From positions 62,001 through 126,000 of the forward strand of contig CANTFK010000643.1 in assembly GCA_947646735.1 (NCBI GenBank): a DNA stretch of 64,000 nucleotides. The letters run 5' to 3'. Below are positions 44,088-53,716 of this stretch, piece by piece. Each line of letters starts with the position of its first letter. Positions within the stretch are counted from its first letter, which is position 1. A program made the translations under genes and the position numbers. The DNA is from Peronospora farinosa. Lineage: Eukaryota > Oomycota > Peronosporomycetes > Peronosporales > Peronosporaceae. The notes under the pieces are model-generated. The model was not told the origin of the DNA. It saw nothing but the letters and a program-made list of their open reading frames with translations, and did no database searches.

Positions 44088-44140
44088 CTAGAACGCTCGG
44101 CTCGTACCAGATTCCAACCTGGCGAGCGTCCTAGTTTAAC
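44088..44140 (-). other. -1 ribosomal frameshift signal at gag-pol junction (element A)
   Basis: Slippery heptamer GTTAAAC (44140-44134, gag phase G TTA AAC) is followed directly by the gag stop TAG and a hairpin at 44134-44088. The 12-bp stem is CTAGGACGCTCG with CGAGCGTTCTAG (one G-T pair), with a smaller CCAG/CTGG stem inside. Pol lies in the -1 frame and is open across the signal. Element B has the same arrangement with compensatory pair changes. GUUAAAC is a known functional slippery site in nidoviruses. Confidence 0.8.
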
Positions 44141-46425
44141 ATTTCTTCAGCCTTCGGCGGAAGCATTCCAGCATGCTTGGTTGGGACATACCACTTGCGT
44201 ATCATGTTGTAGAATTCTTCCATTCGACATTTTCCATGCTCATGGATATCTCCGCAGGCAGCACAGGTGTAAAAACACTTGTCCGACGGATGTCCCTTAC
44301 GACCACACTTCTGACACGTTAGTCTCTTCCAGCATCCACGATCATCGTGTTTCTTCGACCCACAATGGGTACAAGCCTTCTGATTCACCACGCGATCTGG
44401 ACCGCGATCTTGATCCAAATGGTCTGATCCCGCGCGTTGATCACTATATTTCTTCACGCGATCTGGTACTGTGGCCACACATAAGTTGCGTCGATCTGTT
44501 TCGGCGTCTGATCCACTAATATCCGAGTCTGACTCACTGCTACTGCCTTCCAGACGAATCGCTCTCACAGCACGAGTTGGTTTCGAGGGTGCCGGAGTGG
44601 ATGCCGACGCAGATCGCTGACGAAATTTGCTCGACCCCATTGCACTCGGATACTGTCTTCCCTCCATGCGTTGATATGTTCGCAGAGTTTCTTCCATATC
44701 ATCGGCGTCTCCAAGGCGTAACAACGTCAACTGCTTAGCCAGATCGCGATCGTCAAGTGTACCAATGAAATGTTCCACATGCTCTCGGCGAATTGAGGGC
44801 GATCCCTCCCGAATGGGAATTTTTGCTCGGATCGCGGCCACATTCAGTCGATACAAATATTCCAATGGAGTTTCATCAGATCGCTTCTTCGCATGATAGT
44901 ATTGTCTCCCGACCGACATACCATATCCACAATACTGGATCATGAAGGTTTCCAACAACGACTTCCATGAGTTCCGAGTGGATCGACTTAACTGGCTATA
45001 CCAATTTCGTGCCGGCCCCGTAAGTAAATCACCAAATACTAGACATTTTTCATCATCCGGGGCTTGGTCGCGTAAGAACGCCGACTTGGCCTTGTTGACC
45101 CAACTTCTCGCTCGATCTTCATCCTTGTCCCGTCCTGTAAATTCTTTTAGATCTGCGATCGCAGACATTCGAATCCGCTGCGTGACAAGTCCACCATTAG
45201 GTACAGCGCCTGCACTTGCGACTTGTGGCCGTCTTAGATCCTCCAACCCCAAATCGTCTGGATCGTAATTATTGGATCGCGATTGACGCGATCCGGCCGA
45301 TTCCATATCCACATCCGAAATGCAAACTTTTGGGGTGTTTGTAGGGATCGCGGATCGACTGGCGATCATGCGAGCTTGATCCTGCTCGTACTTTCTCATG
45401 GCAGCTTCAAAATAAGATTGCAATTGACCTGATCCATTCACATTCATGTCTTCAGCTGTGAGTGCCGTCGTCGATTGTTCTCTGGCCTTAATCGGTGCCA
45501 GTCGCTCGCGAATATGCGCTGCACCAGCCGGTCCAAGTGACATTCGCTGCATATTAATCGAGTCGTCCGACTCCCCTTCGGATTCCGCTGACATATATTG
45601 CGAAGATCCAGTATGATATCCTTTTGGTATATCTGCAATCGGCTGGATCGTCTGATCCACCGGATCGCGCTCTCCAGTTAGAGGAACTAGCTTCGAAAAC
45701 AGAGATCGCCCTGCTTGGATCACCCGATCATGATCGCATTCCAACAGCACCTGCGCGTCAAAAGCTCCAGCGGTGAATCCAGCGTTCTGGAGCAACTCCA
45801 TAAGCCGACGGATCGCTTCCAACTGGTTCGGTGTCGGAATGGGAGCTGAAATTGGTCCTCGCAGCGATCCAATTAACTTCGGTTTCAAAATCTTTAGAAC
45901 GGGATCGCTTGACAACAGATCTTTAAGCGCCTTCCAATGAAAACACCATTCCAGCTGATCCAGTTGCCATCCTTTCGCCTTGTCTTCCTCATGCGCCGGC
46001 TTCATGTCGGCATCATCATGATCCGACTCAGGCGCCTTCATCTTCACTCGAGATGGCTTCGAATTCTTCTTCTTCTTCTTCGAATTCGGAGTGGTTTTGG
46101 ATAAATTTCCTTCGGTTTTAACCGTAGGATTTTTATCCAGCGGATCGCGTTTTGCAACGCGATCCGCAGGGGTCCTCGAAAGGACCTGGGGAGGGGGTAG
46201 AGGTTTTTCTTCCAGATCAATCTCTTGATCTTCCTCCTTGGTTTTCTTTTCATCTGCGCCCCTCCCAAAACGCTGATGATCCGGGGATCTTTTTTCTTCA
46301 CACGTCTGCGGTGATCCCTTTGCCGCTGACGCTTCAATCCCAGGTTCAGTCTTGATCTTGACATCTTCTCTCAGGGACTCACGGTGAAATCCCGAGTCAC
46401 CAGAAGATCCGGGCACGCGCACCAT
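44131..46425 (-). CDS. Gag polyprotein of element A
   Basis: 764 codons from ATG 46425, the first base after the 5' LTR, to TAG at 44131-44133. The N-terminal third is charged and Lys/Pro-rich. A retrotransposon gag core lies at about 45150-44800 (RARSWVNKAKSAF, ETFMIQYCGYG, RLNVAAIRAKI). Three Cys-rich knuckles lie near the C terminus (CTHCGSKKHDDRGC, CQKCGRKGHPSDKC, CAACGDIHEHGKC), the first two being perfect CX2CX4HX4C. It ends EEMLN at the frameshift site. The same frame is open upstream for 189 codons into the 5' LTR (Met at 46992), so a longer Gag starting in the LTR is possible. Start 46425 was chosen because an ATG at this position is shared with element B. Confidence 0.9.
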   Translation of the reverse strand: MVRVPGSSGDSGFHRESLREDVKIKTEPGIEASAAKGSPQTCEEKRSPDHQRFGRGADEKKTKEEDQEIDLEEKPLPPPQVLSRTPADRVAKRDPLDKNPTVKTEGNLSKTTPNSKKKKKNSKPSRVKMKAPESDHDDADMKPAHEEDKAKGWQLDQLEWCFHWKALKDLLSSDPVLKILKPKLIGSLRGPISAPIPTPNQLEAIRRLMELLQNAGFTAGAFDAQVLLECDHDRVIQAGRSLFSKLVPLTGERDPVDQTIQPIADIPKGYHTGSSQYMSAESEGESDDSINMQRMSLGPAGAAHIRERLAPIKAREQSTTALTAEDMNVNGSGQLQSYFEAAMRKYEQDQARMIASRSAIPTNTPKVCISDVDMESAGSRQSRSNNYDPDDLGLEDLRRPQVASAGAVPNGGLVTQRIRMSAIADLKEFTGRDKDEDRARSWVNKAKSAFLRDQAPDDEKCLVFGDLLTGPARNWYSQLSRSTRNSWKSLLETFMIQYCGYGMSVGRQYYHAKKRSDETPLEYLYRLNVAAIRAKIPIREGSPSIRREHVEHFIGTLDDRDLAKQLTLLRLGDADDMEETLRTYQRMEGRQYPSAMGSSKFRQRSASASTPAPSKPTRAVRAIRLEGSSSESDSDISGSDAETDRRNLCVATVPDRVKKYSDQRAGSDHLDQDRGPDRVVNQKACTHCGSKKHDDRGCWKRLTCQKCGRKGHPSDKCFYTCAACGDIHEHGKCRMEEFYNMIRKWYVPTKHAGMLPPKAEEMLN
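46407..46424 (-). other. Primer binding site of element A
   Basis: TGGTGCGCGTGCCCGGAT begins one base after the 5' LTR terminal CA. Its complement ends CACGCGCACCA and fits a tRNA layout (CCGGG T-stem, seven acceptor bases, discriminator A, CCA). The PBS doubles as gag codons 1-7. Element B has the same sequence at 52484-52501. The tRNA identity is not assigned. Confidence 0.7.
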
Positions 46426-47835
46426 TGTGGTGGAGTGGGATTCGCAAAATTGCTGATGCGATCCCAACTCTCCACTGGCGCCCGGACGACCGACTAACGG
46501 AGGGGGTACCCCGATTCCGTGTGTATAGCCTTCCTCACCTTGTGTACCCGTCGGTAGGGCGGGTTGCTCTCTTCTCGGTAGACTTGAGTCGATGTTGAAC
46601 TTGATTGTGTTAGGGATAGGTGGGGGGGCGATCGCGTGGAATTCCTCACACGATCGCAGTTGTTCTTGGGGTGCTCTATTTGAGTCGCCCTGATCTCCCT
46701 TGAGATCGCCTTGTCCAAAAATGTAGATACTTGATCCGCTTGCCTTCTGACCACTTGAGCCGTCTCGCGATCTTGTATCTGGACTTCTTAGTCCTCTGCG
46801 TCCAATCGCAGCTTGATTTGTTTTGTTGAGAATTCTTGCAATCCCTGGCCAAACAATCCAGGGATATGACTTGCGTAGTAGGTAGACTTCCTTGAGACGT
46901 CGGGAGGCCAAAGAATCCAGCCCGGAAGAGAAGTCGACACGTGTACTTAGAAGCAAATTGAACTCTGTTAATGTTAACCAATCAAATACCAAAACCTATG
47001 ATCTTGACTATCTGTAGCTCAGGATCTGTTGCCACGTATCGCCCTTTCGGAAAAATCAGATCTTGTAATGTGGTCCACTCCAATATCGCCGCGATCTGGA
47101 TCGCTACCTCGCTCGGATATAATACCATTTTAGTACCAGATCGCGGTACTAAATAATTAGTACCAGATCGCGGTACTAAATAATTAGTACCAGATCGCGG
47201 TACTAAATAATTAATACCAGATCGCGGTACTAAATAATTAATACCGGATCGCGGTACTAAATAATTAATATCGGATCGCGATACTAAATAATTAATATCG
47301 GATCGTGATACTAATAATTAGTACCTGATCGCGGTACTAAATAATTAATATCGGATCGCGGTACTAAATAATTAATATCGGATCGCGATACTAATAATTA
47401 GCATCGGATCGCGATCCGCCGGATCACGACTTGTCCTCTTCACCGTTTCTCAGGTCATGTGAGATAGTTCATCTATGTGACATGTCATATCCACCATTCC
47501 AGTCCTCCATAGCGACGTGATCCACACCAGACCGTCCTCCACATGCTTGGATGTACCCATCTTCCTCCTTAGCGACCGCGTTCACGCGGATCGCCATCGG
47601 AAATACTGGAGATCGCAATAGCGTAGTTTCTAGGCCATATTTGACCCCACATAGAAGTGCAAACTACACCATTCACTGTTTTCCATCCTATTTGACATCG
47701 TCTTGAAACCTTTCTGCGAGATCGCGACTCATCAATATTGGCCACGAGATCGCGACTCATTAATATTGGCCATTTCGGACTTAACCGAAAATATGCGATC
47801 ACACTTGGCGAAATTCACTCCTTCACTTCGCCACA
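46426..47835 (-). repeat. 5' LTR of element A
   Basis: 1410 bp, nearly identical to 35352-36758. It contains the GATCGCGGTACTAA array (47129-47418) and, next to the PBS, a 189-codon open frame (46992-46426) in phase with gag. Confidence 0.9.
47129..47418. repeat. 26-27-bp tandem repeat with internal palindrome in LTR-A (5' copy)
   Basis: Same array as 36055-36345; units differ at single bases (for example taccgg against tatcgg). Confidence 0.85.
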
Positions 47836-48461
47836 GCTGAGTCTATCAGTAAGAAGCTTTTTCATGAATAAGCTCGGAATGAGACGCTCAACAGAGCTGT
47901 TGAGACGCTCTCTATCCGGTCTAATTAGCCAAAACCCATTCCGATGGACCCTCCGAAGTTTCATGGGACTGCTCCACATACATTTTCCACTGGCTTTAAG
48001 CAGTGGATCAATGCGGTATGGCGCAGCTCATCGAAGACGAAACCAAAATGGTGTCTTATGCGATGTTAGATTTGCGTGGCAAAGCGCCAGAGTGGGCTTA
48101 CTCTGCGCTTATGGCAAACGCCGATAAATTTACATCATGGACGATCTTTAAGTCAAAGATTCGCGCCATGTACCAGCCGCCTAACAATGGAGTGTTACTT
48201 CAGGCGCGCTTCTTTGGAGCACGACACTCGCTCGGAGTGAATGCCAAAGAGGGACAAAGTTGCCCTAGTGACACTGCTAGTTTAGCAGTGGTCACGACAA
48301 CAACTGGTGTCAATGAGGAGGCACGGCAAGACATGCTTGTGCTCCTTGACGATGTCACTGTAGCGTTATCAACAGCGTCGACCCACGAACGACCTCTTAG
48401 AGGTGTCATAGGCAAGCTGGATGCTAAAAGAGTGAGTGAAGCTCAGCGCTTTGTAGATTAG
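47836..48461 (+). pseudogene. Gag fragment of third element D fused to post-integrase sequence
   Basis: After the element A insertion, gag resumes with broken frames. The piece 48003-48461 starts MDQCGMAQLIEDETKM, contains AMYQPPNNGVLLQARFFGAR, and then switches at about 48228 to NAKEGQSCPSDTASLAV, which in the arms lies beyond the integrase. The deletion join is therefore inside an open frame. Confidence 0.7.
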
Positions 48462-48645
48462 TGATTAGTCATCATACGTAACGACCGTGACACAATGTCA
48501 TACGAAAAAACAAGCAAAAAGAATATGCGGACTAATATGGTCGCAAAAACAATGAGCACTTTAGTGTTGGGGGCAAAGTGCTATTCAGTAGTGCTACCCT
48601 ACCTAGAATGCAATTTCTGTACCACCTGGTGGTACTACTAAGATA

Positions 48646-48903
48646 TTGCTCCGATTCATTGGGCCATTTGCGGTGGTCGAGGAGGTTGGAGACCTAAATT
48701 ATAGGCTCACTTTCCCACCGTATATGAAGACGCACCACGTATTTTATGCGGGTCGTCTGAAACGGTATGTGGATCCACTAGAGATCACATATCCGCATCA
48801 GTCCAACGAGACCAATGGTGACGCCGACTGTGAGTCGAGCGTCGTTATCGATCAGGAGACGGTGAAGCCTGAAGGGGGTTCCCGTATACGAGCAAGGCGA
48901 TAG
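48646..48903 (+). pseudogene. Integrase GPY/F module, third element D
   Basis: Open for 85 codons with MLRFIGPFAVVEEVG, HVFYAGRLKRY and a stop. It is better preserved than in the palindrome arms. Confidence 0.65.
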
Positions 48904-49129
48904 AGGACTCGGTGATCGAGGAGGACTCCGCGCTTGACGCGGGTCTCTCATCACCAGTCGCTCATGTAAGTACAAACGGAGTTTCAGGCGGTCATACCCC
49001 TGAAGGTCCTTCGCCCTCACATTTCGTAGATCCGAAGTCAGTCGCGAGACTTGACTCGAAAGATCAGACACCTCTCTCATCAGCGAAGCGATATCCGCCT
49101 GCGACTGAACGACAACAGGATAGGCAGCC

Positions 49130-49390
49130 GCGAATAGTTGGGCGTGATAGCCGCTTCTATCGGCCGCCACCTGTGTTGTTGGATTCGGGTGGGAACACAC
49201 GCTTCCTTGTTGATAGGTTGTTGGCCCACCGCCATGTAAAGCAGAAGCTTCAGATCCTTGTCCAGTGGAAAGGATAACCGAATAGTTTCGAATCTTGGGA
49301 ACCGGTTGGCGAGTTGCGCGTCGATGCTCCTGGGCTGGTGGCTGCTTACGAGCAGAAGCACCAGCTACATTCGCTCTGCTAGGTCCTAAT
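49130..49390 (+). pseudogene. Chromodomain, third element D
   Basis: RFLVDRLLAHRHVKQKLQI and LVQWKG are followed by a stop at about 49275; the remaining LRVDA and LVAAYEQKHQ continue in frame after it. Matches the chromodomain tail in the arms. Confidence 0.6.
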
Positions 49391-49623
49391 GGACTAGCAG
49401 GGGCAGCGTAGCGAGAAGGACCTGGGGGTATGTTAATACCCAAAATTTTCCTCGCACGCGTCATAGCAAAGATGATTCGCTGCGATCGCTGTTTTCACTA
49501 CATCTACATGCGGTGTAGCACGCGCAGGAACTCTGCTTCGTATTCGTCGGTTATTTCGTTAGAACGCAACGTGACGGAGATAGGGAAAGCACGACCTAGT
49601 ACTTTTCCCTGCCTTTTCCATTT

Positions 49624-50250
49624 CTAAAAGACGCTAAAAAGTTTATTTGCGTCAATAGTGGCACGCTCTAGAAGCGTCGCACTAATTACACTCCATCGGA
49701 TGGCGGTGGCATTGCTTGCAAATCCCCACGCCTCGCGACGGCGTGCTAGTGAGGCCGACTGTGAAGTCGAAGGGAATTTTTGCTCACCCTCGCCTGAGTC
49801 TGACTCTCCATTACGGATTGTCAATACATCAGATGTAGGGTTGGCAGAGGCGGACGATTTAGAATCGCCGACATGCTATTGAGTCGCGGCCTTTTTTCGA
49901 AGCAGACGACGAAGCATGACCTTCGCTGTCAGGAAGCGTGGAAGCTTCCTGAAGGTTGGGTGCCTTTAGTAATGGAGACATATGTCTCATCAATGCACTG
50001 TGCTCATCACCACTTTGAGGCGGGGTGGCAATGGCGTTCTCTCATTGTAGTTAACAATGCGAGACAGGTCTTCATCCGCACTATAGTGGGATGGACCAGT
50101 GTTCTCTGCTGACAAGCTGACATTAGATGTCGGCGTTGTCACAGAGACACTTAGCGACGGGTGCGAGTTATCTTGGCGCGTGCACTTTGTGTTAGTCTGC
50201 ATCGGCGCCTTTGCAGGCGATCGATCAGCCTTACCATGTTTCGGTGGCAT
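49624..50250 (-). pseudogene. Antisense ORF, third element D
   Basis: The N-terminal frame (50250-49990, MPPKHGKADRSPAK) and C-terminal frame (49950-49624, ending ANKLFSVF) match the antisense ORF of the arms. The N-terminal 62 residues align without gaps despite about a quarter of residues differing. A frameshift near 50020 and a stop near 49880 break it. It starts 54 nt from the 3' LTR. Confidence 0.55.
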
Positions 50251-50303
50251 CTTCTCGTTTTCGATGATTTACAAAATGTAAAAATCGTTCTAAAAAGGGG
50301 AGG

Positions 50304-51315
50304 TGTAACTGGCTAAAAGTTACACGAGACCGCTAAGTATATGATACTTAGCGGGGAGTTCGAAAAAGGTAGGTGGTACCTTGGACCTTCCACTTGGGTG
50401 AGGCACATCAATGTGACCCACCCTCGTGAATGTGATATCCATGGATGGATTCTGTAACGGGGTTACACGACGGTTGTCATACCGAAAGTTTACGGTTGAC
50501 GTTTCTATATTGCATATAATGTATTCTTGGTACTTCTCTTTAGAAACGTATTAAGTATAAGCGTTAAAGATACGGTATTCGGTAATACTGTATCCTATCG
50601 ATTAGGATTCAATAATCGATATCGCTATATTAAGTACACCATACACAGATGTTTAGAAGATACATCGTCCAATAACAAAGTCTTCATATTATAATTTCTA
50701 TTATAGTAAAAATCTAGTGTAGGGTATCTAGAGTAGAATTATTCATTAAATCTTAATGCATAAATAAAGTTAGTTCTCATTTTGAGTTATGGATCCCAAG
50801 TCTCGTTAAGACTTGTTCTCTTGTGCACTTCGTGCGTTGTTTTTTTGAACCTTTAAGCTTCTAGCTTGTTTTTGCATTCTGTGCGTTGGTTCTCTGAACC
50901 TTAAGCTATTGCTTGTAGAATAGAAGTCCCTACTAGTTCCTTAAAACTGGGTGACCTCTTAGTCGTTTAATTAGTTCCTTAGAACTTAGTGGTTTTAAGC
51001 CGTCAACTTTGATTAGTTCTATAGAACTAAGAGACTTTCAGCCTAAAAGTCTTCCTCTGACCGTAAAAACTGTGTAGCTCCGCTACATCGCACGAGAATC
51101 TGAATAAGCCTTTGCGTGTCTTAAGTAAAGTACTTGTTAGAAGTTCGTTGCGCGGACCGCTATAAGCGGCCGGCAACTGTTGTACGACCGCTTAAGCGGT
51201 CGATCAAACCCCACCACCGCGTACGAAGGTTAGACGGTTTAGCCGCTTCCTCGCATGCTTGAAGGTGTGTGTGCCAAAGTAGCATGTGGCAGCTTCTTTT
51301 GAAGTGCCCATCTAC
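50304..51315 (+). repeat. Chimeric 3' LTR of third element D
   Basis: It starts TGTAACTGGC like LTR-D1, but at 50455 a second TGTAACGGGG begins the long-U3 D2 sequence, which runs to the CCCATCTACA end. The LTR thus joins two variants. Its second half matches the relics at 425-1090 and 26803-27505. Confidence 0.65.
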
Positions 51316-51463
51316 ATCTTGCTTTTCCCTGAACAACTTTGAGATTGAGGAGGGGGAAATCTCGTAGGTGACAAGCCCCTCTGTTTGACTAAGCTCTACA
51401 GTATATACCATCAGGTATAAATGTACCAACCGTAACTGTAACGATGAATGCCAGCATTATAAT

Positions 51464-52482
51464 TGTGGAGAAGTGCCAAGAAAATAGAGGCCCTTCGCAA
51501 TTATTATAATAACTGGCGTGAAGGGTCTCGGTCACTCTCTTGAATGAATGACAGGGAGTGACTAAGACCCCGAAGTGGTCCAGGGTCCTGAGTCAGAGAA
51601 GGTACAAGGTCGACCTACATTGCAAAAGACGGCACAAATCCAAGAGCCCGAAAGTCCAGTGCCGCGAGGGTAGTCCAGGTTCCCGAAGTGGACCAAGACT
51701 CAAGGTGGACTAGAAATCAAGGTTGACCAGGATGACCAAAGGTGTACCCGGCACCCCAGATGACCAGGATGACCCAAGGTTATAGAAAATATAATGCTTC
51801 CCTAAAGTGCAGAGTCGGTGCAAGTCCCATGTCCTAAAAGAGCCAGCTGTTCTGTCACAAGCTGACACGTGGTACCCTCTAGAGCGAAGGGTTAGGGTTA
51901 GGCAAGAAAAACATACAAAGAATAAGATAAATGAACACACTCGAATTTGCATTACACTTGGTAGATTAAAGCGCCCCCTCTACGCTTCTCCGTCGCTTCA
52001 CATCTTCCGGGCGGGATACCCTTTTGCCCCCCGACGTCAGCAGGTGTTAGACGGCTCAAGCTACGCAAGTTGAACCTCAGGATAGTTGGCCTTAGGTGTT
52101 AAGACTCGACGACCCGCTACAGGAAGCGGCTTCCCTACGGGTAAGAACACAAAGGGGTCTAAGTACCAAGAATAGTTAGCCACCAAAGGGGTACATAGTA
52201 CCAGGTGCATTGCTCTCGACTCAGTCGATCGAGCACAAGAAACCCGGTCCCGAGTGAAGCATATCCACTCGGTGACCACCAAGTCCAAGTCTTATACCAA
52301 GACCAAAGTCTTTAAGTCTTCTGCGTCAACCGAGGAGCAAGACCAGCCAAGCCGACGGGTACACAAGGTAAGACCCAAGGTTGACACGACACGGTATCGG
52401 GGTACCCCCTCCGTAAGTTGACAGTCCGGCGCTGTGTGTGTTTGTGGTTCTCCTACGTTGTTTAAGAATCCACTCCACCACA
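51464..52482 (+). repeat. 5' LTR of element B
   Basis: TGTGGAGAAG ... CTCCACCACA, 1019 bp, followed at once by ATG/PBS. The solo LTR at 18437-19607 is the same family. Confidence 0.8.
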
Positions 52483-53716
52483 ATGGTGCGCGTGCCCGGA
52501 TCTTCGGGAGACGCGGGATTTCACTGTGAGTCCCACGAAGAAGAAAAGACAGCGGTCAAGGTAGACCAAGGGACAACCAAGACACTGGAACCCGGATCGC
52601 CAGTGATCAAGAAAGAAGAAGGATCGAAGAGCCTGCAGAGCCCGGGGACGAGCTCTGCTATTGAGGTCAAGGTGGAATATGAAGAAAAACCACAAAATCC
52701 TCCCCCTTTCGTCTTCGTTGAAGACGACAGCATGGGTCATAATAAATGTTATGGTACAGGGGTTCCAAGTTTGACAGCGAAAGCTAAAACACAAGGGACC
52801 CCGAAACAAGTCTTCGTACCTACTACTTAAGAGCCAACGGTGCCCAAGGACAAGAAAAAGAAGCATACCAAGTTAGAGGCACCACCAAGCGGAGACACGA
52901 TGGACGAGTCGGGGGAGAGCCAATGTGTGGCTAGTAAGGACTGGACAGAAGAAGATTTGGAAGAAGTTATCATCGGAATAAGCTAAAGATGTTTCTGCGA
53001 ATGGACCCGGTGATGAAGACGCTCAAGGTCAAGCTTCTGGACTAGGTCCATGTCCCGATAACGGCCCTGCCCATCGCAACGATAGACCTGGAGGTCCTCA
53101 AGGCCCTGATGAACCTGCTTCACGAAGCCGGGATGGCTGCTAGAAATTTTACTGTTGAGACTCTCTTTGATTTCGGGTTCGAGACTTTAAAGGAGACCCA
53201 AGTGACCTTGCATGGTCACCTCAAGACGTTAGTGGGGGAGTCCCCCCCCAAGGAAGTACCCCGTCAATATGGAAGAACAGCGGTTCCTGGTTCGGGCTCT
53301 CCTGACGGGTCACTCGATGAATCGTCATCAAGGTCTCAATATGAGTCGGCCACCTCATCTATGGTGTCGGCCCTGATGGACACGGTGGACCGGATGCAGT
53401 TGGGTCCAGCTGGTGCAGCATTACTAGAAGCACGAATTCGTAAAGCTGGTCATATGGACGCAGCAACCCCATGTGTCCAACGCCAAACACAGGAGGTGAC
53501 GGAAGCCCAGTGCAAAGTGGAGCCAAGGTCGCTGGGGACAAAACGGATCAGGAAACAAAGACCGAGTCAGTATCCCCTAGCGCGCTCCAGTCGTACTCTG
53601 ATAAAGCAATGAACAAGTTTTTTAAAGAGCAAGGCTCCACATAATTTGCAGTGGACAGGGGACATACAATGAAGGATCAAGGACCAGCTTACCCCAGGTC
53701 CCAGCGAATTGAGCAT
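52483..53716 (+). pseudogene. Gag N-terminal part of element B
   Basis: It starts MVRVPGSSGD as in element A, with a stop at 52828. A second piece (53109-53612) has LLHEAGMAARNF and RMQLGPAGAALLEARI, matching element A LLQNAGFTAGAF and RMSLGPAGAAHIRERL. It is cut at 53716 by the giant LTR. Confidence 0.75.
52484..52501 (+). other. Primer binding site of element B
   Basis: TGGTGCGCGTGCCCGGAT, identical to that of element A and overlapping the gag ATG in the same way. Confidence 0.7.

Larger units (their letters stand above)
35352..47835 (-). mobile_element. Full-length Ty3/Gypsy element A with dual RNase H and antisense ORF
   Basis: A 12.48-kb element on the minus strand is flanked by a 4-bp target duplication, gctg (35348-35351 and 47836-47839), inside the third element D. 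The LTRs (1407 and 1410 bp; TGTGG...CCACA) differ at only around ten places by eye, so it is young. gag and pol are intact and linked by a -1 frameshift signal. Between pol and the 3' LTR is an opposite-strand coiled-coil ORF. The word GATCGC is strikingly frequent through the whole element. Confidence 0.92.
34516..51315 (+). mobile_element. Ty3/Gypsy element D, third copy, internally deleted, interrupted by element A
   Basis: The 5' LTR is 34516-35091 and the PBS-like TGGTAGCAC is at 35094. The gag start is 35150-35351, element A occupies 35352-47835, and gag resumes at 47836. Near 48228 gag is joined directly to sequence that in the arms lies beyond the integrase core (about 14325), so PR, RT, RNase H and most of IN are deleted. 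The GPY/F, chromodomain, antisense ORF and a 3' LTR (50304-51315) remain. Confidence 0.8.

Noticed and set aside
44131..44133. Stop-codon readthrough as the gag-pol mechanism
   Set aside because: The zero frame after TAG does not lead into pol; pol is in the -1 frame, which is open across the hairpin in both elements A and B.
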